Of a stretch of DNA of 64,000 nucleotides, positions 24,844 to 34,186 are shown one piece after another (the stretch's first letter is position 1; each line of letters opens with the position of its first letter). The stretch lies in the NCBI RefSeq assembly GCF_025452235.1, contig NZ_CP104965.1, positions 2,104,501 through 2,168,500 of the forward strand. The letters run 5' to 3'. This DNA comes from Devosia neptuniae. GTDB lineage: Bacteria > Pseudomonadota > Alphaproteobacteria > Rhizobiales > Devosiaceae. Made by a program: the position numbers and the translations under genes. The notes under the pieces were generated by a model. It saw only the letters and a program-made list of their open reading frames with translations. It was not told the DNA's origin and did not search any database.

Positions 24844-26979
24844 CTAGATGCTTCCCACCGTCTTGAGGCGGATGCGGGGGTGGACTTCGTTCTGGCTCAT
24901 GACCACCGTTTGGGGGCGGAAGCGTTCGATGATGGCGCGGACATGGGGGCGGATCGAGGGGGAGGTGATCAGCACGGGCAGCTCGCCCATCTGGGCGGCG
25001 CGTTCATAGCCCTGCTGGATGCCGGCGATGAATTGCTGCAGGCGGGATGGGGCCATGGCCAGGTGCCGGTTGTCGCCATCGCCCACCATGGCTTCGGCGA
25101 AATCGCGCTCCCATTGCGGGGAGAGGGTGAGCAGCGGCAGGTTGCCGTCGGGGCCCAGATTGGCGGCGCAGATCTGGCGGGCGAGACGGGAGCGGACATG
25201 CTCGGCAATCATCTGGGTGGAGCGGCCGGGGCCGGCGATTTCGGCAATGCCTTCGAGAATGGTGGAGAGATCGCGGATCGAGATGCGCTCGGTGAGCAGG
25301 GTCTGCAGCACGCGCTGGACGCCCGAGACCGAAATGAGGCCAGGGATGATGTCTTCGGCCAGCTTTTGCTGATCCTTGGGCAGGCCCGAAAGCAGGGATT
25401 GCACATTGGCGTAGTTGAGCAGGTCGGAAACGTTGGCCTTGAGCACTTCCGTCAGGTGCGTGGAAATGACCGTCGAGGGATCGATGATGGAGAGGCCGCG
25501 CAGTTCGGCTTCGTCGCGCAGAGCCGGCTCGATCCAGGTGGCGGGTAGGCCGAAAGTGGGTTCGGTCGTGTGGTGGCCGGGCAGGTCGATCTGGTTGCCC
25601 ATGGGGTCCATGACCATCAGCTGATTGGCGAAAATCTGGCCGTGGCCGGCTTCGACTTCCTTGATGCGGACTTTGTAGTCGTTGGGCTCGAGCTGCATAT
25701 TGTCGAGAATGCGGACCGGGGGCATGACAAATCCCAGTTCGGTCGCCAGTTGCCGGCGCAGCGCCTTGATCTGCTCGGTGAGGCGATCAGAACCGTTTTC
25801 GTCTTCCTTGACGAGGCTGAGCAGGCCATAGCCAAGTTCGAGCTTGAGTTCGTCGATCTTGAGGCTGTCGGAAATCGGGGCTTCGGTGGCGGGGGCATTG
25901 GCGCCGCCGGGCTTGCTGGCTTCAATGGCCGACTTCAGATCGACCTCCGCTTGCCTTTCGTCCTTCTTGCTGGCCGAGCGCCAGGCCAGGTAGCCGACAC
26001 CGCCGGCAATGGCGAGGAAGGGGATGACCGGCATGCCGGGCAGGAAGGCGAGCAGGCCCATGACGGCCGAGGACATGCCCAAGGCGCGGGGATAGCCGGT
26101 GAACTGGGCCGAAAGGGCCTTGTCGGCCGAGCCGGTCACGCCGGATTTGGAGACCAGGATGCCGGCGGCAGTGGAGACAATCAGCGCGGGGATCTGGGAG
26201 ACCAGGCCGTCGCCGATGGTCAAAAGGGTATAGACATTGCCGGCCTCCTGGATGGAGAGGCCTTCCTGCATCATGCCGATGATCATGCCGGCAACGACGT
26301 TGATGAAGGTGATGATCAGGCCCGCAATGGCGTCGCCGCGCACGAACTTGCTGGCGCCGTCCATGTTGCCGAAGAAGGCGCTTTCGCCTTCGAGATCGGC
26401 GCGGCGCTGCTTGGCGGTGGCTTCATCGATCAGGCCTGAGCTGAGATCGGCGTCGATGGCCATCTGCTTGCCAGGCATGGCATCGAGGTTGAAACGGGCG
26501 GCGACTTCGGCGATGCGGCCGGAACCCTTGGTGATGACGATGAAGTTGACGATCACCAGGATCGCGAAGACCACGACACCAATGATGAAATTGCCACGCA
26601 TGACGAAGTGGCCGAAGGCCTCGATGACGTGTCCGGCGGCGGCGGTGCCAGTGTGCCCGTCCGAGAGGATGAGGCGGGTGGTCGCCAGGTTCAAGCCCAG
26701 CCGCAGCATGGTGGCGATGAGCAGGACCGTCGGGAAGGACGAGAATTCGAGCGGCTTCTGGATGAACAGGGCCGTCATCAGGATCATCACGGAAAAGACG
26801 ATGGAGACAGCCAGCAGCGCATCGAGCAGCAGCGGCGGCATCGGCACGATGAGAATGACGATAAGGCCCATGACGCCGGCAGCGAGCGCGATATCGCCCG
26901 AGCGGAGCAGGTCGAAGACTGACGCAGCGGTGGGGATCTTGAAGGCTGGGCGGGGCCGGCCGGCTGGGAGGTCAGTCAT
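24844..26979 (-). CDS. flhA: Flagellar export gate protein FlhA
   Basis: Integral membrane component of the flagellar type III secretion gate. The 711-residue product has about eight N-terminal membrane helices, the conserved cytoplasmic loop segment RFNLDAMPGKQMAIDADLSSGLIDEATAKQRR at about 140-175 (FHIPEP region), and a long C-terminal cytoplasmic domain that binds FliI/FliJ and chaperones. The length matches FlhA (about 690-710). It lies 52 bases downstream of flbD in a minus-strand flagellar cluster. Confidence 0.96.
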   Translation of the reverse strand: MTDLPAGRPRPAFKIPTAASVFDLLRSGDIALAAGVMGLIVILIVPMPPLLLDALLAVSIVFSVMILMTALFIQKPLEFSSFPTVLLIATMLRLGLNLATTRLILSDGHTGTAAAGHVIEAFGHFVMRGNFIIGVVVFAILVIVNFIVITKGSGRIAEVAARFNLDAMPGKQMAIDADLSSGLIDEATAKQRRADLEGESAFFGNMDGASKFVRGDAIAGLIITFINVVAGMIIGMMQEGLSIQEAGNVYTLLTIGDGLVSQIPALIVSTAAGILVSKSGVTGSADKALSAQFTGYPRALGMSSAVMGLLAFLPGMPVIPFLAIAGGVGYLAWRSASKKDERQAEVDLKSAIEASKPGGANAPATEAPISDSLKIDELKLELGYGLLSLVKEDENGSDRLTEQIKALRRQLATELGFVMPPVRILDNMQLEPNDYKVRIKEVEAGHGQIFANQLMVMDPMGNQIDLPGHHTTEPTFGLPATWIEPALRDEAELRGLSIIDPSTVISTHLTEVLKANVSDLLNYANVQSLLSGLPKDQQKLAEDIIPGLISVSGVQRVLQTLLTERISIRDLSTILEGIAEIAGPGRSTQMIAEHVRSRLARQICAANLGPDGNLPLLTLSPQWERDFAEAMVGDGDNRHLAMAPSRLQQFIAGIQQGYERAAQMGELPVLITSPSIRPHVRAIIERFRPQTVVMSQNEVHPRIRLKTVGSI

Positions 26980-27031
26980 GAGATTTGATCACCAGCGTTA
27001 GGCGCGGGATTTGTGGTCGGCCCAATATTCA

Positions 27032-28398
27032 TCAAGCCACTGACCGTCTCTCGCCGGGGTCGGGCACGTTGGTGCCTTCGTCGGCATATTGGTTGAGCTT
27101 GTTGCGCAGGGTGCGGATCGAGATGCCCAGGATGTTGGCGGCGTGGGTGCGGTTGCCCAGGGTGTGATCGAGCGTGTCGAGGATCAGGTCGCGTTCCACA
27201 TCGGCGACCGTGCGTCCGACCAGGGCCGCCGACATGGTTTGGGCGGTTTGGGCCAATTGAGCCGACAGGCTGCCGGCACTGGCGGCTTCGATCAAGCCCA
27301 TGCCGTCGGGCAGGACGATCGCGTCGGGGCCGATAATATCGCCCGAGGAGAGCAGGACCGCCCGGTGCAGCGTGTTTTCCAGCTCGCGGACATTGCCCGG
27401 CCATGGAGCCTTGAGCAGGGCGTCGCGGGCTTCGGCGGAAAGGGCGCGCGGAGGGAGGCCATTGGCCTTGGCGTATTTGGCGACGAAGTGTTCGGACAAA
27501 GCCACGATATCGCCGGGACGGTCGCGGAGCGGGGGAGCTTGAGGTTGACCACGTTGAGGCGGAACAGCAGGTCTTCGCGGAAACTGCCCTCACGCACTGC
27601 CTCGTTGAGGTTGCGGTTGGAGGTGGCGAGGATGCGGATATCGACGGGGACGGGCTTGGTGCCGCCGACGCGGTCGATAATGCGTTCCTGAATGGCGCGC
27701 AGCAGCTTGGCCTGGAGGCGCACATCCATTTCGCTGATTTCGTCGAGCAGCAGGGTGCCGCCTGAGGCTTCTTCGAACTTGCCGATGCGGCGGGCGATGG
27801 CGCCGGTAAAGGCGCCTTTCTCGTGGCCGAACAGCTCGGATTCGAGCAGGGCTTCGGGGATGGCGGCGCAGTTGACGGAGATGAAGGGCTTGCCAGCGCG
27901 TTTGCTGCGGGCGTGGACGTGCTTGGCGATGACTTCCTTGCCGGTGCCGCTTTCGCCGGTAATGAGGATCGAGGCGTCAGAGCCGGCAATCTGCTCGGCC
28001 ATGCGGACGACGCGGTCCATGGCCGGGTCGCGGTAGAGGAATTCGGAGCTGTCGCGGGCGACGGCGGCGATGACGGCGGCAATCAGCTCGGCATCGGGCG
28101 GCAAGGGAATGTATTCCTTGGCGCCGGCGCGAATGGCGTTGACGGCGGCGGCCGCATTGGTCTCGATGCCGCAGGCGACGACGGGAATGGCGATGCGCTC
28201 GGCTTCAAGGCCCGCGATCAGCCCGGCAATGTCCATCATGACATCGACCAGTAGCAGATCGGCGCCGCGGCCGGCGCGAAGGGCCGCCAGGGCGATTTCG
28301 ATGGAGGGAGCGTGGGCTACCTTGGCGCCGCCATCCATGGCCATTTTGGTGGCGGTGCTGAGCTGACCTTCAAGGGCCCCGATAATGAGGAGACGCAT
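27032..28398 (-). pseudogene. flbD: FlbD-type sigma-54 activator, interrupted by a one-base frameshift
   Basis: Transcription activator of late flagellar genes. The N-terminal frame (28398 downward) holds a degenerate receiver domain ([13 protein letters not shown]; acidic VDVMMD) and the AAA+ domain with Walker [15 protein letters not shown] (sigma-54 contact) and GGTLLLDEI. After NLKLP the frame breaks, and the correct reading ([16 protein letters not shown]...) continues in another frame to 27032, ending in a Fis-type helix-turn-helix (THAANILGISIRTLRNKL). The break coincides with a run of five Gs at 27531-27535, where one more base would restore the frame. Either a sequencing error or a true lesion. 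Confidence 0.88.
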
Positions 28399-28411
28399 GG
28401 TTCCGGACTCC

Positions 28412-28756
28412 TTACTGGGGCTTGATGATTTCGGTCATGGTGACGCCGAGCCGGCCTTCGACCAGCACGATTTCACCACGCGCCACGAGACGGTCATTGA
28501 CGAAGATTTCGACGGCCTCGCCGACCTGGCGGTCCAGCTCGATTACGGTGCCGGTGCCGATGCGGAGCAATTGGCTGACCGGCATCTTGGTGCGGCCCAG
28601 CACCACCGAAATGCGAACATGCACGTCGAATACGGCTTCGAGATCGGCAGCGCTGCGCTCGGTATAGGTCTCGGGGCCGCCGCGCTGGCCGGGGACGGTC
28701 ATTTCCTCGAAGGTGATGCCTTCAGAGCCGGCAGTGTCATTGGGATCGGGGATCAA
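28412..28756 (-). CDS. fliN: Flagellar motor switch protein FliN
   Basis: C-ring protein that binds CheY and sets rotation. The product (114 residues from TTG 28756) ends with the SpoA core: [62 protein letters not shown]. The TTG overlaps the fliH stop (TTGA), a typical translational coupling; an ATG at 28702 is an alternative. Lies between fliH and flbD. Confidence 0.9.
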   Translation of the reverse strand: MIPDPNDTAGSEGITFEEMTVPGQRGGPETYTERSAADLEAVFDVHVRISVVLGRTKMPVSQLLRIGTGTVIELDRQVGEAVEIFVNDRLVARGEIVLVEGRLGVTMTEIIKPQ

Positions 28757-29412
28757 TGTCCGGTCTCCTCGTGGTTCGCAGCGGCGGGTGCGCGCGTGTT
28801 GAGATAGGCCGAAATGGCCTTGTCGATGTCGGCTGATATGGCGGCGATGTCCCGGACCAGGCCACCATCGACCCATTCCAGACGCCCGTCGCTCAGGCGC
28901 TGGTCGGGATCACCCATGACGACGAGGCGCCCGGCAAAGCCGGAGGTCTGCATATGGGCGGTGGCAACGTCGCGGATGGCGTCGGCAATGTCGGGATGGC
29001 AGCGGATGACCAGATGCGGCACGCCATTCAGGCTCTGCATGCATTCGGCGATCAGCGCGTCGAGCTCGACGGTGGGATGGCGGGCCAGCAGGTGCAGCGC
29101 CAGCTTGCGGCCAATGCTGGCGGCCAGCTCGACCGCCTCGCGGCGGCTCTGGGTCATGGCGTCATCGAGGGCCGCGACCATTTCGCCGGTGCGGGTGGCC
29201 AGGGTACCGGCGGCGGCGGCCAGAGTCTGGGCGGCCATGGCGGTGGCGTTCTTTTCGCCCTGGGCGACGCCCTCGGCATAGGCATCCTCGCGCGCCTGAG
29301 CGACGAGCTGGGCGACCAGATCTTCGGGCACGGTGGGGCGAATGGGCGCCATGGCGGGGGTGGGGCGTTCGCCAAGGTCCAGATCGAAGGTGAAACGTGC
29401 TGCCTGTGCCAC
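28753..29412 (-). CDS. fliH: Flagellar assembly protein FliH
   Basis: A 219-residue protein in the fliH position between fliG and fliN. The N-terminal half is Ala/Glu-rich and helical (VPEDLVAQLVAQAREDAYAEGVAQGEK, a GxxxG-type FliH pattern). The C-terminal half resembles the FliH/HrpE domain (LVIRCHPDIADAIRDVA, then DQRLSDGRLEWVDGGLVRD). It regulates the FliI ATPase. Similarity in this family is low, so operon position carries weight. Its start abuts the fliG stop. Confidence 0.85.
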   Translation of the reverse strand: MAQAARFTFDLDLGERPTPAMAPIRPTVPEDLVAQLVAQAREDAYAEGVAQGEKNATAMAAQTLAAAAGTLATRTGEMVAALDDAMTQSRREAVELAASIGRKLALHLLARHPTVELDALIAECMQSLNGVPHLVIRCHPDIADAIRDVATAHMQTSGFAGRLVVMGDPDQRLSDGRLEWVDGGLVRDIAAISADIDKAISAYLNTRAPAAANHEETGH

Positions 29413-30486
29413 TTACGCCACCATCTGGTCGTCGGATTTGGTCTTGAGGATGATGATTTCACCCTTGGCAGCGAGGTCCTTGGCGGTCGAGACCATGCGG
29501 CCCTGCGCCTCGTCGACATCCTTGAGGCGCACGGCGCCCATGGTTTCCATGTCGTCGCGCAGCAGCTTGGCGGAACGGGCCGACATATTGGCGAAGAAGA
29601 AGTCTTTGATGGTCTCGTTGGCACCCTTGAGAGAAAGGGCCAGTTCGCGCTTGTCCATGCGCTGCAGCAGGGTCTGCATGGCGGAGGCCTCGAGGCGGGT
29701 CAGATCTTCGAAGGTGAACATCAGCGCCTTGATGCGCTCGGCGTCTTCGCGGCTGTTTTCCTCGAGCGAAGTGATGAAGCGCGCTTCGGTCTGGCGATCG
29801 AAACTGTTGAAGATTTCGGCCATCTGCTCGTGGCTGTCGCGACGCTTGGTGTGGCTGAGCGTCGACATGAATTCGGTGCGCAGGGTGGTCTCGATCTTTT
29901 CGAGGATTTCCTTCTGCACCGGGTCCAGGCCCAGCATGCGCTGCACCACATTCATCGCCAGCTCCTCGGGGAGAATGGCGAGCACTTTGGAAGCATGGTC
30001 GGGTGCGATCTTGGAGAGCACCACCGCGATGGTCTGGGGATATTCGTTCTTGAGATAGGCGGCGAGCACGTCTTCCTGAACGTTGCTCAGCTTTTCCCAC
30101 ATATTGCGGCCGGCCGGACCGCGGATTTCTTCCATGATGGAATCGACGCGCTCGGCGGGCAGGAACGAGAGCAGCAGGCGTTCGGTGGAGTCGGTATTGC
30201 CCGACAGCGAGCCGTTGGAGGCAATGGTGGTGACAAACTCGATCATCAGATCGTCGAGCATTTCCTGGGTGATCGGGCCCAGTCGCACCATGGCGCGGGA
30301 GAGGGTCTTGATTTCCAGCTCGTCCAGCTCGTCGAAAATGGGCTTGCCGTAATCAGGACCAAGCGCCAGCAGGAGGGCTGCGGCTTTTTCGTCGCCCCGC
30401 AGCACGCGCTGTTCACCGGCGCCGACCACCAATTGGCGTGGGGCGGTGATGTCTGGAATGTCGGTGGATTGGGAAACCAGGGCCAT
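29413..30486 (-). CDS. fliG: Flagellar motor switch protein FliG
   Basis: Rotor protein that couples the C-ring to the stator. The 357-residue product has three armadillo-like domains: RGDEKAAALLLALGPDYGKPIFDELDELEIKTLSRAM, the EHPQ-type YPQTIAVVLSKIAPDHASKVLAILPEE, and the C-terminal charge-bearing torque helix FTFEDLTRLEASAMQTLLQRMDKRELALSLKG. Length and order are normal. Follows fliF by six bases. Confidence 0.95.
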   Translation of the reverse strand: MALVSQSTDIPDITAPRQLVVGAGEQRVLRGDEKAAALLLALGPDYGKPIFDELDELEIKTLSRAMVRLGPITQEMLDDLMIEFVTTIASNGSLSGNTDSTERLLLSFLPAERVDSIMEEIRGPAGRNMWEKLSNVQEDVLAAYLKNEYPQTIAVVLSKIAPDHASKVLAILPEELAMNVVQRMLGLDPVQKEILEKIETTLRTEFMSTLSHTKRRDSHEQMAEIFNSFDRQTEARFITSLEENSREDAERIKALMFTFEDLTRLEASAMQTLLQRMDKRELALSLKGANETIKDFFFANMSARSAKLLRDDMETMGAVRLKDVDEAQGRMVSTAKDLAAKGEIIILKTKSDDQMVA

Positions 30487-30491
30487 CTCGG

Positions 30492-32123
30492 TTACGCCGC
30501 GTTACCCAGCCAGTCGCGCACGATCAGCGCGGCCTGCTTGGGATTTTCTTCAACAAGGGTGCCGACCGTCTTGAGGGTCTGCAATTGGGTTTCGCCCATG
30601 GAGCGGGCATTGGCGACCCAGGCGGGGGTCTTGTCACGCGGCTCTGCCGTAGTTTCCGCCAACACCTCGCCATTGGCGGCGAGTACGCCGTGATGGCTGA
30701 CTTCGGCGGCGGTGGGCAGAGCCAAAGGCTGGCTTTCCGGGGTCAGCACTCTCTTGAGCAGCGGGCGCATGACGAAGAAGACCAAAGCCAAGGCGATGAG
30801 CAGGGTGACCGCCATTTCGGCGCCGTTCATCAGATCGTCGCGGGTGAAATCAAGCAGGCCAGCCGAAGCATCGGTACCGGGTGTCGCCAGTTCGGGACGC
30901 TCGGCGAACTGCATATTGACCACTTCGACGCTATCGCCGCGGGTTTCCGAATAGCCGACGGCGGAGCGGACCAGGGTCAGGATCTGGGCGATCTCGTCGG
31001 CCGTGCGGGGGGTGTAGACCGGGGCGCCCTGCGGGTCGGTGGTGTAGACACCATCGACCACGACGGCGACCGAGAGGCGCTTGACCGCGCCGGCTTCGGT
31101 AACGGCGGTCTGGGTGGTCTTGGAAATCTCGTAATTGGTAACTTCTTCGCTGGACGTGCCCTGCTCGGAGGTGCCGGCGGCGCCGTTGTTCTGGCTCGCG
31201 CCGGGCAGTTCATTGGCCACGGTAACCTGGCCGGTAGCGCCATTGGACAGGTTTTGGTTTTCCCGCAATTGAGTGGAGCGGACAACCTGCCCATCAGGAT
31301 CGAAGGTTTCCTGGGTGGTGGTGGAGCGGTTGAAATCGATCTCGGCAGCGACCTCGACGCGGGCGCGGCCAGCGCCAACGACATTGGCCAGCATGTCCTC
31401 GACGCGGGTGCGCAGGCGGTTCTCAAAGCCCAGTGTGCGCTCGGCGGCCTGGCCGGACATGGCGCCGGCCGCATCGTCCTCGGTGCCCGAGGCCAGCAGA
31501 TTACCCTGGTCGTCGACGATGGAAACGCGGGTGGGCGTCAGCCCTTCGATAGCGGAGGCCACCAGATGCTGGATGGCGCGGATTTCGCCGCTGGAAAGCT
31601 CGCCCCGCACGGACAAGACGATAGAAGCCGAGGGATCCTTGCGTTCACGGCGGAACAGTTCGCGCTCGGGCAGGACCAGATGCACGCGGGCCGACTTGAT
31701 GCGGTTGAGCGAGGCGATGGTGCGGGCCAGTTCGCCTTCGAGAGCGCGAACATTGTTGATGTTTTGCACGAAGCTGGTGGCGCCCAGGGTCGATTGCTGG
31801 TCGAAGATTTCGTAACCGACCTGGCCGCGCTGGGGCAGGCCGGAACTGGCCAAGCTCATGCGCAGGGTGGTGATCTGGTCGCGAGGCACGAGAATCGTGT
31901 CGCCATCGCCGCGCAGCTCGAAGGGAACGTTGGCCGTCTGCAGTTCGGTCACAATTGCCGAAGAGTCTTCGAGGGACAGCCCGGTATAGAGGGGAGCCAG
32001 ATTGGGCGCCTGGGCCCGCATGATCAGGAAACCGAAGAAACCGAGCATCAATACCGCCACGGTCGCCATGGCCGCGAGACGGGGCAGACCGATGCGATTA
32101 ATGAGCTGGGTAAGATTGTCCAC
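30492..32123 (-). CDS. fliF: Flagellar MS-ring protein FliF
   Basis: Membrane ring protein on which the motor is built. The product (543 residues) has an N-terminal membrane helix (MATVAVLMLGFFGFLIM), the ring-building periplasmic repeats (APLYTGLSLEDSSAIVTEL; ELARTIASLNRIKSARVHLVLPERELFRRERKDPSASIVL), a Ser/Asn-rich linker, and a second helix (AVTLLIALALVFFVMRPLL) with the FliG-binding tail. I prefer the GTG at 32123 (VDNLTQLINRIG) over ATG 32183, because a CtrA-like box (32202-32216) would put transcription start near or below 32183. Confidence 0.93.
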   Translation of the reverse strand: MDNLTQLINRIGLPRLAAMATVAVLMLGFFGFLIMRAQAPNLAPLYTGLSLEDSSAIVTELQTANVPFELRGDGDTILVPRDQITTLRMSLASSGLPQRGQVGYEIFDQQSTLGATSFVQNINNVRALEGELARTIASLNRIKSARVHLVLPERELFRRERKDPSASIVLSVRGELSSGEIRAIQHLVASAIEGLTPTRVSIVDDQGNLLASGTEDDAAGAMSGQAAERTLGFENRLRTRVEDMLANVVGAGRARVEVAAEIDFNRSTTTQETFDPDGQVVRSTQLRENQNLSNGATGQVTVANELPGASQNNGAAGTSEQGTSSEEVTNYEISKTTQTAVTEAGAVKRLSVAVVVDGVYTTDPQGAPVYTPRTADEIAQILTLVRSAVGYSETRGDSVEVVNMQFAERPELATPGTDASAGLLDFTRDDLMNGAEMAVTLLIALALVFFVMRPLLKRVLTPESQPLALPTAAEVSHHGVLAANGEVLAETTAEPRDKTPAWVANARSMGETQLQTLKTVGTLVEENPKQAALIVRDWLGNAA

Positions 32124-32201
32124 GCCGGCACTCGATTCGAAGGGGGCCACGCGACGCAAACGAACACCGGGACCGATGGGCAAAAATTACCTAGCAGATG
32201 G

Positions 32202-32216
32202 TAAACATTGTCTTAA
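32202..32216 (-). promoter_or_regulatory. CtrA-like box upstream of fliF
   Basis: The minus strand reads TTAA-GACAATG-TTTA, that is TTAA, seven bases, TTTA: one mismatch from the CtrA consensus TTAA-N7-TTAA. It lies about 80 bases upstream of the preferred fliF start, in the position expected for a class II flagellar promoter. Confidence 0.6.
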
Positions 32217-32280
32217 CTCCCCGTTGCAGTTTGCGAATTTGGGCAGAAAGTGCCGGGTTGAGTGAAGGAAAGGTGAAGCG

Positions 32281-32895
32281 ATGAAGGTTTTGGGACGGGT
32301 TACCTCGATCAATGTGCGCAAGGTGCTGTGGGCATTGGACGAGTTGGGGCTGGGTTACGAGCGGGAAGACTGGGGCCTGCCGCTGCGCGATCCGAAAGTG
32401 CCGCAATATCTGGCGCTCAATCCGAACGGGCAGGTGCCGGTGCTGATCGAGAACCAGTTCGTGCTGTGGGAAAGCAACGCCATCCTGATCTATCTGGCCG
32501 AACGGGAGGGGCAATTGCTGCCCAGCCAGCTCGAATTGCGGGCGCTGGCGCTGCAATGGCTGATCTGGCAGGCGACCGAACTCAATCCGCCCTGGGGCTA
32601 TGCCGTTAATGCGCTGATCCGCAAGACGCCGGGCTATGACGATGCGGATAAGGTTGCAGCGTCAATCGCGTCCTGGGGCGATAAGATGGCTATCCTCGAG
32701 GGGCAATTGGCCCGCGGGCAGGTCTTTGTCGCGGGGGACGAGTTTTCCATCGCCGATATCGCGATTGCCCTGTCGGTGCATCGCTGGATGAGCCTGCCAG
32801 CCGAGAAGCCGGAATTTGCCGCGGTGGCGGACTATTATGAGCGGGCGATGGCAAGAGAGGCCGGGGCGAAGTGGATGGCGCCGGAAACGCCATAG
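32281..32895 (+). CDS. Glutathione S-transferase family protein
   Basis: A 204-residue cytosolic GST-like protein. The N-terminal thioredoxin-fold domain (MKVLGRVTSINVRKVLWALDELGLGYE, then NPNGQVPVLIENQFVLWESNAILIYLAE, the conserved cis-Pro and ES motif) is followed by a helical C-terminal domain with the D of FSIADIAIALSVHRW. Ser/Asn rather than Tyr/Cys sits at the active-site position (TSINVRK). Divergent from fliF. Confidence 0.9.
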   Translation: MKVLGRVTSINVRKVLWALDELGLGYEREDWGLPLRDPKVPQYLALNPNGQVPVLIENQFVLWESNAILIYLAEREGQLLPSQLELRALALQWLIWQATELNPPWGYAVNALIRKTPGYDDADKVAASIASWGDKMAILEGQLARGQVFVAGDEFSIADIAIALSVHRWMSLPAEKPEFAAVADYYERAMAREAGAKWMAPETP

Positions 32896-32930
32896 ATACG
32901 CGGTTCGTGCCACTGGCTCGCCAGAAACAA

Positions 32931-32964
32931 CAAAACCCGCCGCGGCGAACCGGGGCGGGTTTTG
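32931..32964. terminator. Bidirectional terminator between the GST and sciP genes
   Basis: Stem CAAAACCCGCC / GGCGGGTTTTG with a 12-base loop lies between the two convergent genes, with A and T runs on each flank. Confidence 0.85.
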
Positions 32965-32982
32965 CAATTCAGTCTGCCGGGA

Positions 32983-33261
32983 TCAGCCCTCGCGGTAATG
33001 CTGGATCCAGGTGGTCCTGAGGCCGGCAAGGCCGTGTTTATCGATGGCGGCCTGCCAGTTGAGGAATTCATCGACGCTCAATGTGTAGCGATCGCAGGCC
33101 TCTTCAAGGCTGAGCAATCCACCGCGCACTGCTGCGACGACTTCGGCTTTACGGCGGATGACCCACCTCCGCGTATTGGCGGGGGGAAGGTCTGCAATCG
33201 TGAGCGGACTACCGTCCGGTCCGATAACGTACTTAACGCGTGGACGCATTTGTACGGTCAT
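32983..33261 (-). CDS. sciP: CtrA inhibitor SciP (DUF1153)
   Basis: Small helix-turn-helix protein that binds CtrA and blocks its activation of target promoters after DNA replication starts. The 92-residue product has the invariant DUF1153 core: VIGPDGSPLTIADLPP, then NTRRWVIRRKAEVVAAVRGG and LLSLEEACDRYTLSVDEFLNWQ. Length and sequence match SciP closely. It sits inside the flagellar gene region that it would restrain; CtrA-like boxes precede it. Confidence 0.95.
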   Translation of the reverse strand: MTVQMRPRVKYVIGPDGSPLTIADLPPANTRRWVIRRKAEVVAAVRGGLLSLEEACDRYTLSVDEFLNWQAAIDKHGLAGLRTTWIQHYREG

Positions 33262-33314
33262 TTTACTCTCTACTCAAACCTGACCATATAAGTTCAGAGA
33301 GTAGGGCAACGGCC

Positions 33315-33351
33315 TTAAAATTCAGCTAAGGGGAAACTTACAACAGGTTAA
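33315..33351. promoter_or_regulatory. Two degenerate CtrA-like boxes upstream of sciP
   Basis: Plus strand TTAA-AATTCAG-CTAA (33315-33329, one mismatch) and minus strand TTAA-CCTGTTG-TAAG (33337-33351, two mismatches), both with seven-base spacers. A GAATC (GANTC) site follows at 33377. In Caulobacter sciP is a CtrA target; here this is inferred from sequence only. Confidence 0.45.
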
Positions 33352-33480
33352 GAATGCGCTGCGATTTCAAAGGATTGAATCGCGGTTGTGACAGCCTGAT
33401 ACAAGCTTCTTCTATTGGCTGCAGGCCAGCGCAAGTCGCTGACCACTAACATATTTCGGCTGAACTAAAGCCGATCAGCT

Positions 33481-34176
33481 TCAGGATGCAGTGTCGTCCT
33501 CGTCCGGAATGGGCGCAGTGTTGGGGATGCGCACATTGGTGACGTCGGAGAGCAGAATCTTGCTGGTGCCGACGGTCAGGATCGGCTGGGCGCCCGAGAA
33601 GTCGACGGCGGTGACGATGCCGATGGTGGAAGTGGATACCTTGATCGTATTGCCCGACAGATTGGTGCCCTTGATCTCGATCGTATAGGTGCCATCGGGC
33701 TGGGTATTGCCGTCCGACCCCTTGCCGGTCCATAGGAAATTGCCCGGGCCTTTATCGAGTGAGCCTGCCTCGGTGTAGACCACGCGGCCATTGGCATTCT
33801 TGATGGTGACGGTGGCGTTGGCCACTTGCGCATCGGCATTGAAGGCCCAGGTGGCGCCGCCGTTTTTGAGTTCGGCGGTGGTGCCGGCGGCGGTGATTTC
33901 CCGGCCGATATAGGAGACGGCGTCGGTCTTGCCCGTACTCTGCGTAGTTTGCAGCAGGCTTTCGAGGAATTCGTTGGTCTTGAGCTGCTGCTCGACACCG
34001 GTGAACTGCACCAATTGAGCCGTGAACTGATTGGTATCCAGCGGATCCAGCGGATTCTGGTTTTTCAGCTGCGTGGTCAGGATATTGAGAAAAGTATCGA
34101 AATTCTCGGCAATGGTGGTGCGCGAGCCGCTGAGGGCACTGGTGTTGGAGCTTCCCGAAACGCTATCGACGGCCAT
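33481..34176 (-). CDS. flgD: Flagellar hook-capping protein FlgD
   Basis: Scaffold that caps the growing hook. The 231-residue product has the FlgD signature NFDTFLNILTTQLKNQNPLDPLDTNQFTAQLVQFTGVEQQLKTN at about 25-70 and a C-terminal Ig-like domain (WTGKGSDGNTQPDGTYTIEI). Start ATG 34176, with AAGGAT eight bases upstream; the open frame extends far upstream without meaning. It lies ten bases after fliK, so hook-length genes fliK-flgD form a unit. Confidence 0.93.
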   Translation of the reverse strand: MAVDSVSGSSNTSALSGSRTTIAENFDTFLNILTTQLKNQNPLDPLDTNQFTAQLVQFTGVEQQLKTNEFLESLLQTTQSTGKTDAVSYIGREITAAGTTAELKNGGATWAFNADAQVANATVTIKNANGRVVYTEAGSLDKGPGNFLWTGKGSDGNTQPDGTYTIEIKGTNLSGNTIKVSTSTIGIVTAVDFSGAQPILTVGTSKILLSDVTNVRIPNTAPIPDEDDTAS

Positions 34177-34186
34177 GGGCTGATCC

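Noticed and set aside
26976..28082. Minus-strand alternative frame across flbD as a separate gene
   Set aside because: Ser/Pro/Arg-rich shadow frame; the true product is read by a one-base shift between the other two frames.
28954..30693. 579-residue plus-strand frame opposite fliH-fliG
   Set aside because: Both flagellar genes are clear; the frame has no motif.
30585..32204. 539-residue plus-strand frame opposite fliF
   Set aside because: fliF is well supported; the product lacks any family features.
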